NCBI GenBank assembly: GCA_013153335.1 | Contig: JAADEP010000216.1 | Location: 1-19,502 of the forward strand | Reading direction: 5' to 3' | Length of the DNA: 19,502 nucleotides | Source: Chloroflexota bacterium | GTDB taxonomy: Bacteria > Chloroflexota > Anaerolineae > Anaerolineales > DRMV01 | In this document: positions 1 through 7,308 of the stretch, piece by piece | Position numbering within the stretch: position 1 is the first letter of the stretch | How the letters are laid out: the number at the start of each line of letters is the position of its first letter | Translations under genes and position numbers: made by a program | The notes under the pieces: model-generated | Databases searched by the model: none | What the model was told of the DNA's origin: nothing | The model's input: only the letters and a program-made list of their open reading frames with translations

Positions 1-125
1 AGGGTCAAGGTCTGGTCGAGTATGCGTTGATTCTCGTTCTCGTTGCGATTGTTGTGATCGCCATCCTGGCGCTGCTCGGTCCGGCCATCGGGAATGTGTT
101 CTCCAACATCATGACCAACATCTAG
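1..125 (+). CDS. Flp/Fap-type pilin, C-terminal part (partial)
   Basis: The reading frame is open from base 3 to the TAG at 123-125 and gives the last 40 residues; the start lies left of the window. The visible part begins GQGLVEYAL and continues as one long hydrophobic helix, ending GNVFSNIMTNI. A Gly-(Gln)-x-x-x-Glu-Tyr start followed by a hydrophobic stretch is the hallmark of Flp/Fap (type IVb) pilins, where Glu sits at position 5 of the mature subunit and the prepilin peptidase cuts just before the helix. Such proteins are about 55-65 residues long, so roughly two thirds of the gene is present. It would be assembled by a Tad secretion system, none of which is in view. A strong terminator follows directly, so this is the last or only gene of its transcript. 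Confidence 0.85.
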   Translation, partial: GQGLVEYALILVLVAIVVIAILALLGPAIGNVFSNIMTNI

Positions 126-146
126 ACCGAGTCCTCTAGAAGGACG

Positions 147-183
147 AAACGCCCCCTCGCTCGAGGGGGCGTTTTCCTTTTTT
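147..183 (+). terminator. Rho-independent terminator after the pilin gene
   Basis: A perfect stem of 12 pairs (147-158 with 163-174, arm AAACGCCCCCTC) closes a four-base loop and is followed by a T-rich run to 183. It lies 21 bases after the pilin stop codon and ends 8 bases before the stop of the converging minus-strand gene. On the minus strand the bases after the stem are TTTCGTCC, so it would be a weaker terminator for that gene. Confidence 0.9.
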
Positions 184-190
184 AACACCT

Positions 191-1786
191 TCAGTCGGTC
201 CAACGGATGGGCGCGCCGGCCAAGGCTTCAAACGTGGCGCGGAAGCGCTCGCCTTCGTGCCCCAAAACCTGGGCCAGCGGCCAGCGATCCCAATGCTGGG
301 CCATGCCCGGCAGGGGCCAGGGAAAAGGCCGCAGCCAATGGAAGAAGAACGCGTAGGCGAACTTCCACGCGTCCTCCACCTGGGCGGGCGATGGGCGTAA
401 CGTTTCAGGTTCCTGCAGAAGGGTTTCAAGCACGCGCCAATACGCGTCCCAACTCTCTGGATCCCACGTAAAGCCATGCCCTCGGTAATAGGCCCGGGCT
501 GCCACAATGGCTGGTCGGCCCAACAGCGCGGCTTCAAGCCCCACGGTTGACGCATAAACCAAAGTCCCGATGGCCAACCGAACCAGGTCTGTGGTGTTGA
601 CCGGGTCCTCAGCTTCAACCAAGCGCATGTGCTCGGGCAAGGTGGGCAGGACTTCCCGTACAACTTCGGTCACCCGCAGAGCTTTGGGAGGCAGGTGTTT
701 TTCTGAAGGATGCACGCGAATCACGACTTGCACCTGAGGACGTTCGGCCAAAAACCGCAAGGTCCGACGCAGCCAGTCGGCCATGCCCTGGCTAAAGATC
801 GCATGGTCGAGCATGACCGAGTCCCCAAAGACATTGGGCGCGAGGAGCACGACGGGTCGTTCGTCCAGGTGGAGCTGTTGCCGTACCGTGTCTGCGCCTT
901 GCATGGGTACGTTTTGCCAGCGTCGGGCCGCGTATTGCCCGGCGCGCGCGTTCCAAACTTCATCGAACAAGGCTTGAATTTTCTCTCGCGCGCCCGGCGG
1001 CCAGGGGCGATCGCGCCACGCGGCCCACAGCGCGCGCGTGTTCAAATACACAACCGGCTCTTCCGGGTCAAGCCAAATGCGCTCAGGCTCAGGGCCGAAT
1101 TCGTACGTGGTGACCGGGATCCCGAGAGCACGCGCGACATGATAGGCCACGCCGAACTCGAGCACCAGACCATTGGGCACGAGGACCCGATCGGGTTGTA
1201 GGCGCGTCATGACCGCGCGGAGCACCCCGGCCGCGCTTCGGTTGCGCGCTCGGCGAAACGCGACGATCCGCGCCTCGGCCGGTACATCCTCACGCATCAG
1301 GGTATAGCGCGCGTCAATCTGAGTCACATGCTCGATCCACGGCTCCCAGGTCGAGGGCACCGGGGCGGGCCGGGTGCGCACCAACGAAATTGGACGGAGC
1401 CAGGGCCGCGCTTTTTGCAGCACGTGCCAGGCATAGGCATCTTGTTGACGCAGTGCGAAGGGATCCAAGGGCGTGAACCAGTCGCGGTAAGGCCAATAGG
1501 CCAAATGCACATCGTGCCCCATGGCCGCGAGGGTCAAGCCCATGGGGACCGCGTGGGCCAACCAAAGGTGCAGCGGCGCGACAATGAGCAATCGCTTGCC
1601 TTTTGGGGGCCGCGAAGCGCGCGTGTGCGCCGCGACGGCCTCGGTCCACTCGGGGAGACGACGTCGCACTTGGGCCAAACGAAGGCCGCCCACATGATCG
1701 GGGCGGCCGCGCAAGTGCCAATATAACGCCGGCGCCCAGGGCCAATGCGCGAGCCAGGCCTTCACGCGCGGCTTCCATGCACTCAT
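191..1786 (-). CDS. GT-B-like surface polysaccharide glycosyltransferase (capsule synthesis type)
   Basis: This 531-residue protein has no signal peptide and looks cytoplasmic. The C-terminal half carries VVIRVHPSE (His359) and, around residue 411-425, YASTVGLEAALLGRP, a pair seen in the capsule-polysaccharide/KpsS and CDP-glycerol glycerophosphotransferase-like glycosyltransferases, where this region binds the nucleotide sugar. The N-terminal half contains LLIVAPLHLWLAHAVPMGLTL, a Rossmann-like start typical of a GT-B fold acceptor domain. Donor and acceptor cannot be read from sequence. The start ATG overlaps the stop of the upstream Wzt gene as ATGA (1783-1786), with GGAGG seven bases upstream, so the two are translationally coupled and probably serve one exported glycan. 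It could instead be a non-capsular envelope glycosyltransferase; the family call is firmer than the role. Confidence 0.65.
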   Translation of the reverse strand: MSAWKPRVKAWLAHWPWAPALYWHLRGRPDHVGGLRLAQVRRRLPEWTEAVAAHTRASRPPKGKRLLIVAPLHLWLAHAVPMGLTLAAMGHDVHLAYWPYRDWFTPLDPFALRQQDAYAWHVLQKARPWLRPISLVRTRPAPVPSTWEPWIEHVTQIDARYTLMREDVPAEARIVAFRRARNRSAAGVLRAVMTRLQPDRVLVPNGLVLEFGVAYHVARALGIPVTTYEFGPEPERIWLDPEEPVVYLNTRALWAAWRDRPWPPGAREKIQALFDEVWNARAGQYAARRWQNVPMQGADTVRQQLHLDERPVVLLAPNVFGDSVMLDHAIFSQGMADWLRRTLRFLAERPQVQVVIRVHPSEKHLPPKALRVTEVVREVLPTLPEHMRLVEAEDPVNTTDLVRLAIGTLVYASTVGLEAALLGRPAIVAARAYYRGHGFTWDPESWDAYWRVLETLLQEPETLRPSPAQVEDAWKFAYAFFFHWLRPFPWPLPGMAQHWDRWPLAQVLGHEGERFRATFEALAGAPIRWTD

Positions 1787-3060
1787 GAAGGGGCCTCCGG
1801 CACGCGTTCGTCAACTCGCTCGATCTCCCAGTCGAGCAGCGGACGCACTACGCCCAGCCGGCGCTCGGGCCATTGGCTCCCGACCGCGCCCGTGGGATCA
1901 ACCAAAAACGCGAGCACATTTTCTTCGTGGAAGTACGTGCGATAGCCGTAGGTGCTGGCGTTAACCGAGAGCACATAACGGCCTGTGTTAAGGAAGTGCC
2001 CGGGGATGCGTACCCGACTGATGTAGTGGCCGGCCGGCCGGGTGCGCCAACGTTGATAGGCTTCCAAGTCATCGGTGTCGAACGACGTAAACACATATTC
2101 CCCGCGCATGGTGAGGAGGTAGATGCCGACGCGCAATCCGCGGATGGGTTCGTGCAAAGCATATTCCCATTCCAGGGTGATCGGGTCTTGCGCTGCGATG
2201 GCATCGGTGACACGGCCGCGGGCGTCTCGAATCCGCAGCGCGATGGGCTGAAACGGATACGCGCTCGCGGGGATTTCCTCAGGCTGCCAAATCCGCTCGC
2301 CAGTCCGGCGCATGCCAGAGGAGAGGTAAAAATCCACGGCTTCGGGCGTCGGCCCGTCAAACACGATACGGCCTTTGCGCAGCACCACGGCGCGCTGGGT
2401 CAAACTCAAAATCGCGGACATGTTATGGCTCACGAACACGACCGTGCGGCCCGAGTGCGCGACCTCTTCCATCTTGCCCAGGGATTTGCGTTGGAATTCG
2501 GCGTCGCCCACGGCCAGCACTTCATCCACCAACAAAATCTCGGGCTCCAAATGCGCGGCCACCGCGAAAGCCAGGCGCAGATACATCCCGCTGGAATAGA
2601 ACTTGACCGGCGTATCAATGAATGCTTCCACGCCCGCGAACGCGACGATTTCATCAAACTTGCGGTCGATTTCGGCTTTGGTCATGCCAAGGATCGCACC
2701 GTTGAGGTAAATGTTCTCCCGGCCGGTGAGCTCGGGGTGGAAGCCGGTCCCGACTTCCAAAAGCGAACCCACGCGGCCATAGAGCTCGGCCCGGCCCGTG
2801 GTGGGATAGGTGACCCGGGAAAGGATTTTGAGCAGGGTGGACTTGCCCGCACCATTCGGGCCGATGAGCCCCAAGACTTGCCCGGCTTCCACGTCCAAGT
2901 CGATCTCGCGCAAAGCCCAGATATAGGTCGCAGGTTCACGACGGAACCAACGCCACGGCTGGGTGAGCAGGTCGCGCAGGGTTTGATACTCGCGGCCGGA
3001 TGGATTCGCGCCCAAACGATAACGTTTGCCCAGCTTTCGGATACGAATCGCGAGGCTCAT
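1783..3060 (-). CDS. Wzt-type polysaccharide ABC exporter ATPase with C-terminal glycan-binding domain
   Basis: The product is the ATPase half of an exporter that pushes lipid-linked O-antigen or other polysaccharide across the inner membrane. From the chosen start (425 residues) the Walker A motif GPNGAGKST is at 67-75, the signature loop is YSSGMYLRL at 155-163 (the Wzt/TagH variant of LSGGQ), Walker B EILLVDE is at 174-180 and the switch His is 212. Residues from about 265 onward form a beta-rich domain matching the Wzt C-terminal domain that recognises the glycan end in some systems. ATG at 3060 is preferred because AAGGAG lies five bases upstream; an in-frame start 30 bases further out would overlap the pgeF stop and lacks a good site. 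No permease partner (Wzm) is in the window, so it must be encoded elsewhere. Confidence 0.9.
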   Translation of the reverse strand: MSLAIRIRKLGKRYRLGANPSGREYQTLRDLLTQPWRWFRREPATYIWALREIDLDVEAGQVLGLIGPNGAGKSTLLKILSRVTYPTTGRAELYGRVGSLLEVGTGFHPELTGRENIYLNGAILGMTKAEIDRKFDEIVAFAGVEAFIDTPVKFYSSGMYLRLAFAVAAHLEPEILLVDEVLAVGDAEFQRKSLGKMEEVAHSGRTVVFVSHNMSAILSLTQRAVVLRKGRIVFDGPTPEAVDFYLSSGMRRTGERIWQPEEIPASAYPFQPIALRIRDARGRVTDAIAAQDPITLEWEYALHEPIRGLRVGIYLLTMRGEYVFTSFDTDDLEAYQRWRTRPAGHYISRVRIPGHFLNTGRYVLSVNASTYGYRTYFHEENVLAFLVDPTGAVGSQWPERRLGVVRPLLDWEIERVDERVPEAPS

Positions 3061-3083
3061 GTTGGCTCCTTGCCGCGAGAAAC

Positions 3084-3875
3084 TCAAGGCTCCGGGAGCG
3101 CGGCCAAGACCACGAAACGCCCAGTCCGCCCTTGTTCGGCCCGGTGGGAGTACCAGTCGTCGGTCGCAGCCGCGGTACTAATCCCCGAAACGCGGATCTG
3201 TCCCACCCCGGCCTGGCGCAACAGCCACGCGTTCGCGGCCCACAAATCGAAATGCGTGCGTCCGTTACGTTGGGGCAAAAACGCCGCGGCTTGGTCCGGA
3301 CCGAAGGCCTGTTCCACCGCGTGCACGACGTCCGGGCCAACCTCATACTCTTCGGGGCCAATCGAGGGGCCGATCACCGCAACCATATCTTGCGGCCGTG
3401 AGTCGTACGCGTGGACAAGCGCGAGCACCAGCGCGGGTGCGACGCCGGCTAGGGTACCGCGCCAGCCAGCATGCCCCAGGGCCAACACGCGTCGCCGCGG
3501 GTCATACACCAGCAACGGGGCGCAGTCCGCGAACCGCATGACCAGGGTCACGCGCGGGTTGGAGGTCACCATGCCGTCTGCCACCAAGGGCGGAACCCGA
3601 GGGCCTCGGGGCGCCTCGGCGCGCACCACGCGCGCGTCGTGTACCAGCCACGTGTCGTAGCGCGAAGCCGGATCGCGCTCCAGTGCGGCGAAGGCCCGCC
3701 GCAGGTTCTCGCGCACTCGTTCGCGCGAATCGCCTACGCTCACGCTGGTGTTGAGACTGTGCCACGGCGGCGGGCTGACGCCTCCGTGGCGCGTAAAAAA
3801 GCCGTGGATAAGCCCGAGTTGGGCCAGCGCTTCGTCTTGCCAATAACGAACCTGACCATGGGAGCGGTAGGGCAT
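3084..3875 (-). CDS. pgeF: Peptidoglycan editing factor PgeF (YlmD/YfiH, laccase-fold)
   Basis: The 263-residue product matches the DUF152/YlmD family, purine-nucleoside-acting, laccase-fold proteins that in E. coli remove misincorporated amino acids from peptidoglycan precursors. Family landmarks are GFFTRHGGVS (25-34), WLVHDARVV (His79), ADCAPLLVYDP (Cys118), LGHAGWRGT (His135) and IGPSIGPEEYEVGPDV. His79, Cys118 and His135 correspond to the metal-binding triad of the family. Near the C-terminus the usual Cys-Thr of the family is replaced by ISTAAATDDWYSHR, a small deviation. The ATG at 3875 is used because GGAGG lies five bases upstream; the GTG two codons earlier abuts the ribosome site. 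Only 23 bases separate the stop from the wzt start, suggesting co-transcription. Confidence 0.9.
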   Translation of the reverse strand: MPYRSHGQVRYWQDEALAQLGLIHGFFTRHGGVSPPPWHSLNTSVSVGDSRERVRENLRRAFAALERDPASRYDTWLVHDARVVRAEAPRGPRVPPLVADGMVTSNPRVTLVMRFADCAPLLVYDPRRRVLALGHAGWRGTLAGVAPALVLALVHAYDSRPQDMVAVIGPSIGPEEYEVGPDVVHAVEQAFGPDQAAAFLPQRNGRTHFDLWAANAWLLRQAGVGQIRVSGISTAAATDDWYSHRAEQGRTGRFVVLAALPEP

Positions 3876-3893
3876 GTTCACCTCCGGTTTGCA

Positions 3894-3921
3894 ATTGTAC
3901 CAGGCGCTTCGGGCGCTCGAA
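3894..3921 (-). promoter_or_regulatory. Possible promoter of pgeF-wzt-glycosyltransferase
   Basis: On the minus strand TGGTACAAT gives a -10 hexamer TACAAT (3894-3899) with an extended TG element. The -35 match (TTCGAG, 16 bases upstream) is poor. Initiation would leave a leader of only about a dozen bases before the pgeF ATG, with the ribosome site GGAGG near its 5' end. Read-through from the LysR gene is an alternative. Confidence 0.3.
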
Positions 3922-3944
3922 GGACGGAACGTGCGCCTTTGCAG

Positions 3945-4949
3945 CTAATTTTCGCTTTGTTTCGGGGACCGGACCTCATCCAAGGGCGGCGCGGAAGGCT
4001 CGGGCCAGCGCAGTTCTTTAGGCGGGGCCGCGCTTTCGCGGAACCAGGTCTCTAAAGCCGGGAAGAAGGGCTGCAGTGCGCGCAAAAAGGCCTGGGCCAG
4101 GGGATGTAAGGGCAACCCCGCGGGCCAGACGGCCTTGAGATAGCGGCGAGGTGGGTCAGGGGTGATTTCGATCACGTGCAGTTTGGGCTCGTGCATGTCT
4201 TCGATCATGCATCGCGGCAAAAGCGTCACGCCCACGCCTTGGGCGACCGCCCGCTTGATGCTCTCGGGCGAATCCAGCTCCGCGACCAGGTTCGGTCGCA
4301 CCCCCTTGGCCGTGAATAACACGTCGAGCCAACGCCGGGTTTGGGCTTCGGGCGGGCGACTGATGAAAGGCTTTTGATCCAGAGCTTCCAAGGGGAGCTG
4401 CCGATATTGGATCCAGGGCTCGCGCGCGGGCGCCAAAATGACAAAGGGGATCTCGCCCAACAGCAAGGAGCTCACGCCTTGTTCGTGGGGCAGTTCGCCT
4501 TCCACCAGGGCCAAATAGAGGTTGTGATAACGCACGCTCTGCACCAGGCGAGGCGTGGTGTCGGTTCGCACCTGCACCCGCACATGGGGGTATTGCTCAT
4601 GAAAGTGCTTGAGCCACAAAGGCAGACGGTACAACGTCAGGGTTGGGGTCATGCCCAAGAGCAGGCGCCGCTGTTGGGTGCTCGAAGGGTCGGTGATACG
4701 GCTTTCGGCCACCATGAGCAAGCGCCGGACCTGTCGCGCGTAGTAGAGGAGCTCTTCGCCCGCGGGAGTGAGCTCCACGCCTCGGGGGGTGCGGCGGAAC
4801 AACGGCACGCCGAGCACCTTTTCGAGCTGGCGAATGCGTTGGCTCACCGCGGGCTGCGACAAGAGTAACGCGCGCGCGGCGCGGTTGAAGCTTTTGTGCT
4901 CCGCGACGGCCAAGAAAACCTGCAGCCATGGGGGGATGAGGTAACTCAT
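3945..4949 (-). CDS. LysR-type transcriptional regulator
   Basis: The 334-residue protein starts with the LysR winged helix-turn-helix: FLAVAEHKSFNRAARAL (12-28) then SQPAVSQRIRQLEKVLGVPLF (31-51), with FRRTPRGVELTPAGEELL completing the wing. The remainder fits the two-lobed periplasmic-binding-like effector domain, ending in a 30-residue Pro/Glu-rich tail that is longer than usual. LysR proteins bind a small effector and usually regulate a divergent gene plus themselves. Here the divergent neighbour, 130 bases away, is a YeeE/YedE sulfur-compound transporter, and the shared intergenic region has direct repeats. A CysB/CysL-like role in sensing a sulfur metabolite is therefore reasonable inference, but the effector cannot be read from the sequence. 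Its own ribosome site is weak (AGG-type). Confidence 0.93.
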   Translation of the reverse strand: MSYLIPPWLQVFLAVAEHKSFNRAARALLLSQPAVSQRIRQLEKVLGVPLFRRTPRGVELTPAGEELLYYARQVRRLLMVAESRITDPSSTQQRRLLLGMTPTLTLYRLPLWLKHFHEQYPHVRVQVRTDTTPRLVQSVRYHNLYLALVEGELPHEQGVSSLLLGEIPFVILAPAREPWIQYRQLPLEALDQKPFISRPPEAQTRRWLDVLFTAKGVRPNLVAELDSPESIKRAVAQGVGVTLLPRCMIEDMHEPKLHVIEITPDPPRRYLKAVWPAGLPLHPLAQAFLRALQPFFPALETWFRESAAPPKELRWPEPSAPPLDEVRSPKQSEN

Positions 4950-5000
4950 AAGCCTACACCTGTTCTAAGAAAAACCAATAACGCCTCATAAGAAAACCAA
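4945..5000. promoter_or_regulatory. Direct repeats, candidate LysR operator
   Basis: Two near-identical blocks, TAAGAAAAACCAA (4966-4978) and TAAGAAAACCAA (4989-5000), lie in tandem 23 bases apart, about two helix turns. The first is preceded by TTC, making TTCTAAGAA, a short dyad. The octamer CTCATAAG occurs both at 4985-4992 and at 4945-4952, where it includes the LysR start codon. LysR regulators bind two nearby sites between divergent genes, so the position fits; the assignment is inference. Confidence 0.45.
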
Positions 5001-5026
5001 CTGAACTCGGACAGGGTATTTTACCC

Positions 5027-5032
5027 CATAAT
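5027..5032 (+). promoter_or_regulatory. Candidate -10 element of the sulfur transporter gene
   Basis: CATAAT stands 47 bases before the ATG. No good -35 hexamer is found 16-18 bases upstream, which is what an activator-dependent promoter would look like, with the direct repeats at 4966-5000 just upstream of the -35 zone. Confidence 0.35.
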
Positions 5033-5079
5033 GGATATGAAGGGAGTGACAACCTTCAATTCTTTGAGGAGGTCGGACG

Positions 5080-6693
5080 ATGGCGTCGTTCAAAAACGGG
5101 TACCAGGGTGTATCCTGGTTGAAGCGGCAGTGGCCTTGGTGGACGGCCGGGTTGCTGACCGCGTCGGCGGAGATCATCAACTTCTTGTTCCTCCCCTTGG
5201 GCCATCCAAAGCACAAGTTCATCGGCGTGACCAGCGGTATGGCCCGGATGTTGGCCAGCGTAGAGACCACCCTCTTTGGCAAGAGCCTTATCGCCACCAA
5301 GCCGGATTATCAACCCGCGATCCAGTGGGTCATTATCGGCGCGCTGATCGCGGCCTTTGTGCTTGCGTGGCTTGAGGGTGAGTTCCGCATTTGGGCGCGC
5401 TACCCCAAGAAGTCCTTGATGTTCGTCGCGTTGGGCGCGTTTATGTTCGCTTGGGGCACGCGCGTCGCGGGCGGCTGCACCCTGCACCACCTGTTGGGTG
5501 GCTTCGCGGCCATGAACCTCAAGAGCTGGGTGGTGATGCTCTTCGCCACCATTGGCGCGCTCATTGGGTTCGTGATCCTGAAGAACCTGAACCTTTCCCA
5601 ATACTTCAAGAGCCAAGAGACCAAATGGTACGTGGTCCAGGCCAAGCACTTGGGTTGGGTGGATGGCCTGACCGCGGATGAACGGGTCGACGAACCCGCT
5701 TGGCTGCGCTACTTCCTGTATGCGTTCATGGTTATCATCCTCCTCGTCATTTTGTACAACGCGGTGGCGGGCAACACCTACGCCATCAAGATGGGCTGGG
5801 CCGACAGCCTCGAAAAGACCAAGATCTACGGCGGCATGCTGATCGGCAAGAACATCCCTGACATTATCATGCTCATCCTCATCGGCGCGCTGTTGGGCAC
5901 CTCGGTGGCCAAGACCGGCTTCGGCACCGAGTGCGGTCTGATCAACCCCGAGTTGGGCCGTGAGGTTGAAAAGGGCGATCGCTTCGCGGCCGATCGCTGG
6001 CGCATCCCCTTCTCCCTGCGCACCGTATTCCTCTCGTATCAGCCCTTCGCGGCTTTGAGCTTGCATCTCTTCTTGGTCAGCTTGGTCATCTTCATCGCTT
6101 GGGCCGGCTTCGGCATCATGGAAGGCCACCACTGGGCGACCGAGGCCTTCGCGGAGAATTACGTTGGCCCCGGTGGCGCGGAGTTCCATAAAGTCGGCAC
6201 TGCCATCCGGGAGAACACCACCCTGACCATGGATATCTTCGGTGGTTTGCTCCTGGGTCTGGGCACCATCTTCATGATCGGGTGCGAATTCCGCAACTAT
6301 GGCCGCACGGGCTTGCTCTACATCACCGGCTTGCTCATTTGGCCCTTCTTCTACCTGGGCTATCTGCCCTACACCTTGGCCCGCGACTTCTGGGATGGCT
6401 TGATGGCCAGCGGCCACTACGCGCCGACGACCTTCGTGCCCGCGCTGATTGCCCCGCGCAGCCCGGCCATCCAGATCATCATCTACGCGCTGTACGTGGC
6501 CTTCTGGGGCTACATGTTCTGGTGGGCTATGAAGCGCGGCGCGCGCAACCTCAAGGTCAAGCCGGGCGACCTGTTCCGCATGTCCTCGGAGGATATGTAC
6601 CTTGAGCGCCTGAAGCAGCTGAAGGCCGAAGGTCGCCTCGAAGAGATCGCGCAGCTCGAGAAAGAGCTGTACGAGATCGCGGAGAAGAAATAG
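5080..6693 (+). CDS. YeeE/YedE-family sulfur-compound (thiosulfate-type) membrane transporter
   Basis: The 537-residue integral membrane protein has about ten hydrophobic helices (for example near 22-40, 83-99, 112-128, 150-168, 210-230, 260-278, 325-345, 383-402, 410-430 and 465-487). Family features are WGTRVAGGCTLHH (Cys133), FGTECGLINPE (Cys285) and FMIGCEFRNYGR (Cys402). In the characterised YeeE/TsuA thiosulfate transporter three conserved cysteines in the membrane core relay the substrate, and these three are the natural counterparts. The last 40 residues form a charged, coiled-coil-prone cytoplasmic tail (LERLKQLKAEGRLEEIAQL). GAGGAGGT lies six bases before ATG. The gene is divergent from a LysR regulator and is followed by a terminator, so it is a single-gene transcript. 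No TusA-like or sulfurtransferase gene adjoins it; selenium or another sulfur anion remain alternative substrates. Confidence 0.85.
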   Translation: MASFKNGYQGVSWLKRQWPWWTAGLLTASAEIINFLFLPLGHPKHKFIGVTSGMARMLASVETTLFGKSLIATKPDYQPAIQWVIIGALIAAFVLAWLEGEFRIWARYPKKSLMFVALGAFMFAWGTRVAGGCTLHHLLGGFAAMNLKSWVVMLFATIGALIGFVILKNLNLSQYFKSQETKWYVVQAKHLGWVDGLTADERVDEPAWLRYFLYAFMVIILLVILYNAVAGNTYAIKMGWADSLEKTKIYGGMLIGKNIPDIIMLILIGALLGTSVAKTGFGTECGLINPELGREVEKGDRFAADRWRIPFSLRTVFLSYQPFAALSLHLFLVSLVIFIAWAGFGIMEGHHWATEAFAENYVGPGGAEFHKVGTAIRENTTLTMDIFGGLLLGLGTIFMIGCEFRNYGRTGLLYITGLLIWPFFYLGYLPYTLARDFWDGLMASGHYAPTTFVPALIAPRSPAIQIIIYALYVAFWGYMFWWAMKRGARNLKVKPGDLFRMSSEDMYLERLKQLKAEGRLEEIAQLEKELYEIAEKK

Positions 6694-6715
6694 GCTTTCA
6701 CGAAGCCGAATCGGA

Positions 6716-6751
6716 GGGCGGGGTCACGTTGAGGGCCCCGCCCTTTTGTTT
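6716..6751 (+). terminator. Rho-independent terminator after the sulfur transporter
   Basis: The arms GGGCGGGG (6716-6723) and CCCCGCCC (6736-6743) pair perfectly around a 12-base loop and are followed by TTTTGTTT. It begins 22 bases after the stop codon and separates the transporter from the next gene. Confidence 0.85.
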
Positions 6752-6783
6752 CCTACGTCCCTCAACCCTAACGAGGAGGTGCC

Positions 6784-7308
6784 ATGGCGAAACGAACCCG
6801 CCTTCCCAAAGGACCACAGCCCCTGGGTGTTTGCCGCACGTCGGTAGGTTTGGCCCTGGGGCTTTTGATCGGGTATGGCTTTGGCGTCATGGCCGCGATC
6901 GCACTCAACAGCCCAACCTTAGGCCAGTGGATGATGTTGGTCTGGAGCCTGACCCTTTTGGCCATGGGGTTTGCGGTCTTTTGCCTCTATCGGCACCAGC
7001 GGGTCGTGCGTTGGGCCGTGGTCGCGGTGCTGTTGGTGCTGGCCAGCTTGCTAACGTCATACCCGGTTTTAAGCCCGTTTTGGATTTACACCCTGCAGGC
7101 CTTGGGCGTGGTCGGATTCAGTCTGGTTATGTATGACGTGGGCAAATTGCTCCGCCAGCCCTTGGGCACGGGGAGCGGCCTGATCTTCTTGGCCATCATC
7201 AGCACCATCCTCAACTCGCCCTTAGCGGCCTTCATTGGGATGGTGTTGATGATCCTTGGTGCGTACCTGCTTCTTCAGCGTCTGGGGTTGATGCCTAGGA
7301 AGGCCTAG
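6784..7308 (+). CDS. Small integral membrane protein of unknown function
   Basis: I do not recognise this 174-residue protein. It has a short basic N-terminus (MAKRTRLPKG) and then five or six hydrophobic helices near 20-40, 48-68, 76-92, 98-117, 131-143 and 147-165, separated by very short loops; the last helices are followed by a basic end (PRKA). There are no obvious catalytic motifs and almost no charged residues inside the helices. Codon use matches its neighbours. GAGGAGGT sits four bases before ATG, so translation should be efficient. It follows the sulfur transporter's terminator and its stop codon overlaps the end of the convergent deoxynucleoside kinase gene by 14 bases. Its position offers no strong hint of function. 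Confidence 0.8.
   Translation: MAKRTRLPKGPQPLGVCRTSVGLALGLLIGYGFGVMAAIALNSPTLGQWMMLVWSLTLLAMGFAVFCLYRHQRVVRWAVVAVLLVLASLLTSYPVLSPFWIYTLQALGVVGFSLVMYDVGKLLRQPLGTGSGLIFLAIISTILNSPLAAFIGMVLMILGAYLLLQRLGLMPRKA

Noticed and set aside
1873..3660. 595-codon open frame on the plus strand opposite wzt and pgeF
   Set aside because: It is antisense to two well-identified proteins with full motifs, has low-complexity composition and no ribosome site; long antisense frames are expected in GC-rich DNA.
3901..3916. GCGC-TTCGG-GCGC hairpin between the LysR gene and pgeF
   Set aside because: Short stem with no T-run on either strand, so not called a terminator.
5056..6417. 453-codon open frame on the minus strand opposite the sulfur transporter
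   Set aside because: Rich in Asp, Glu, His and Gln, the mirror of a hydrophobic membrane protein's codons; no family resemblance.
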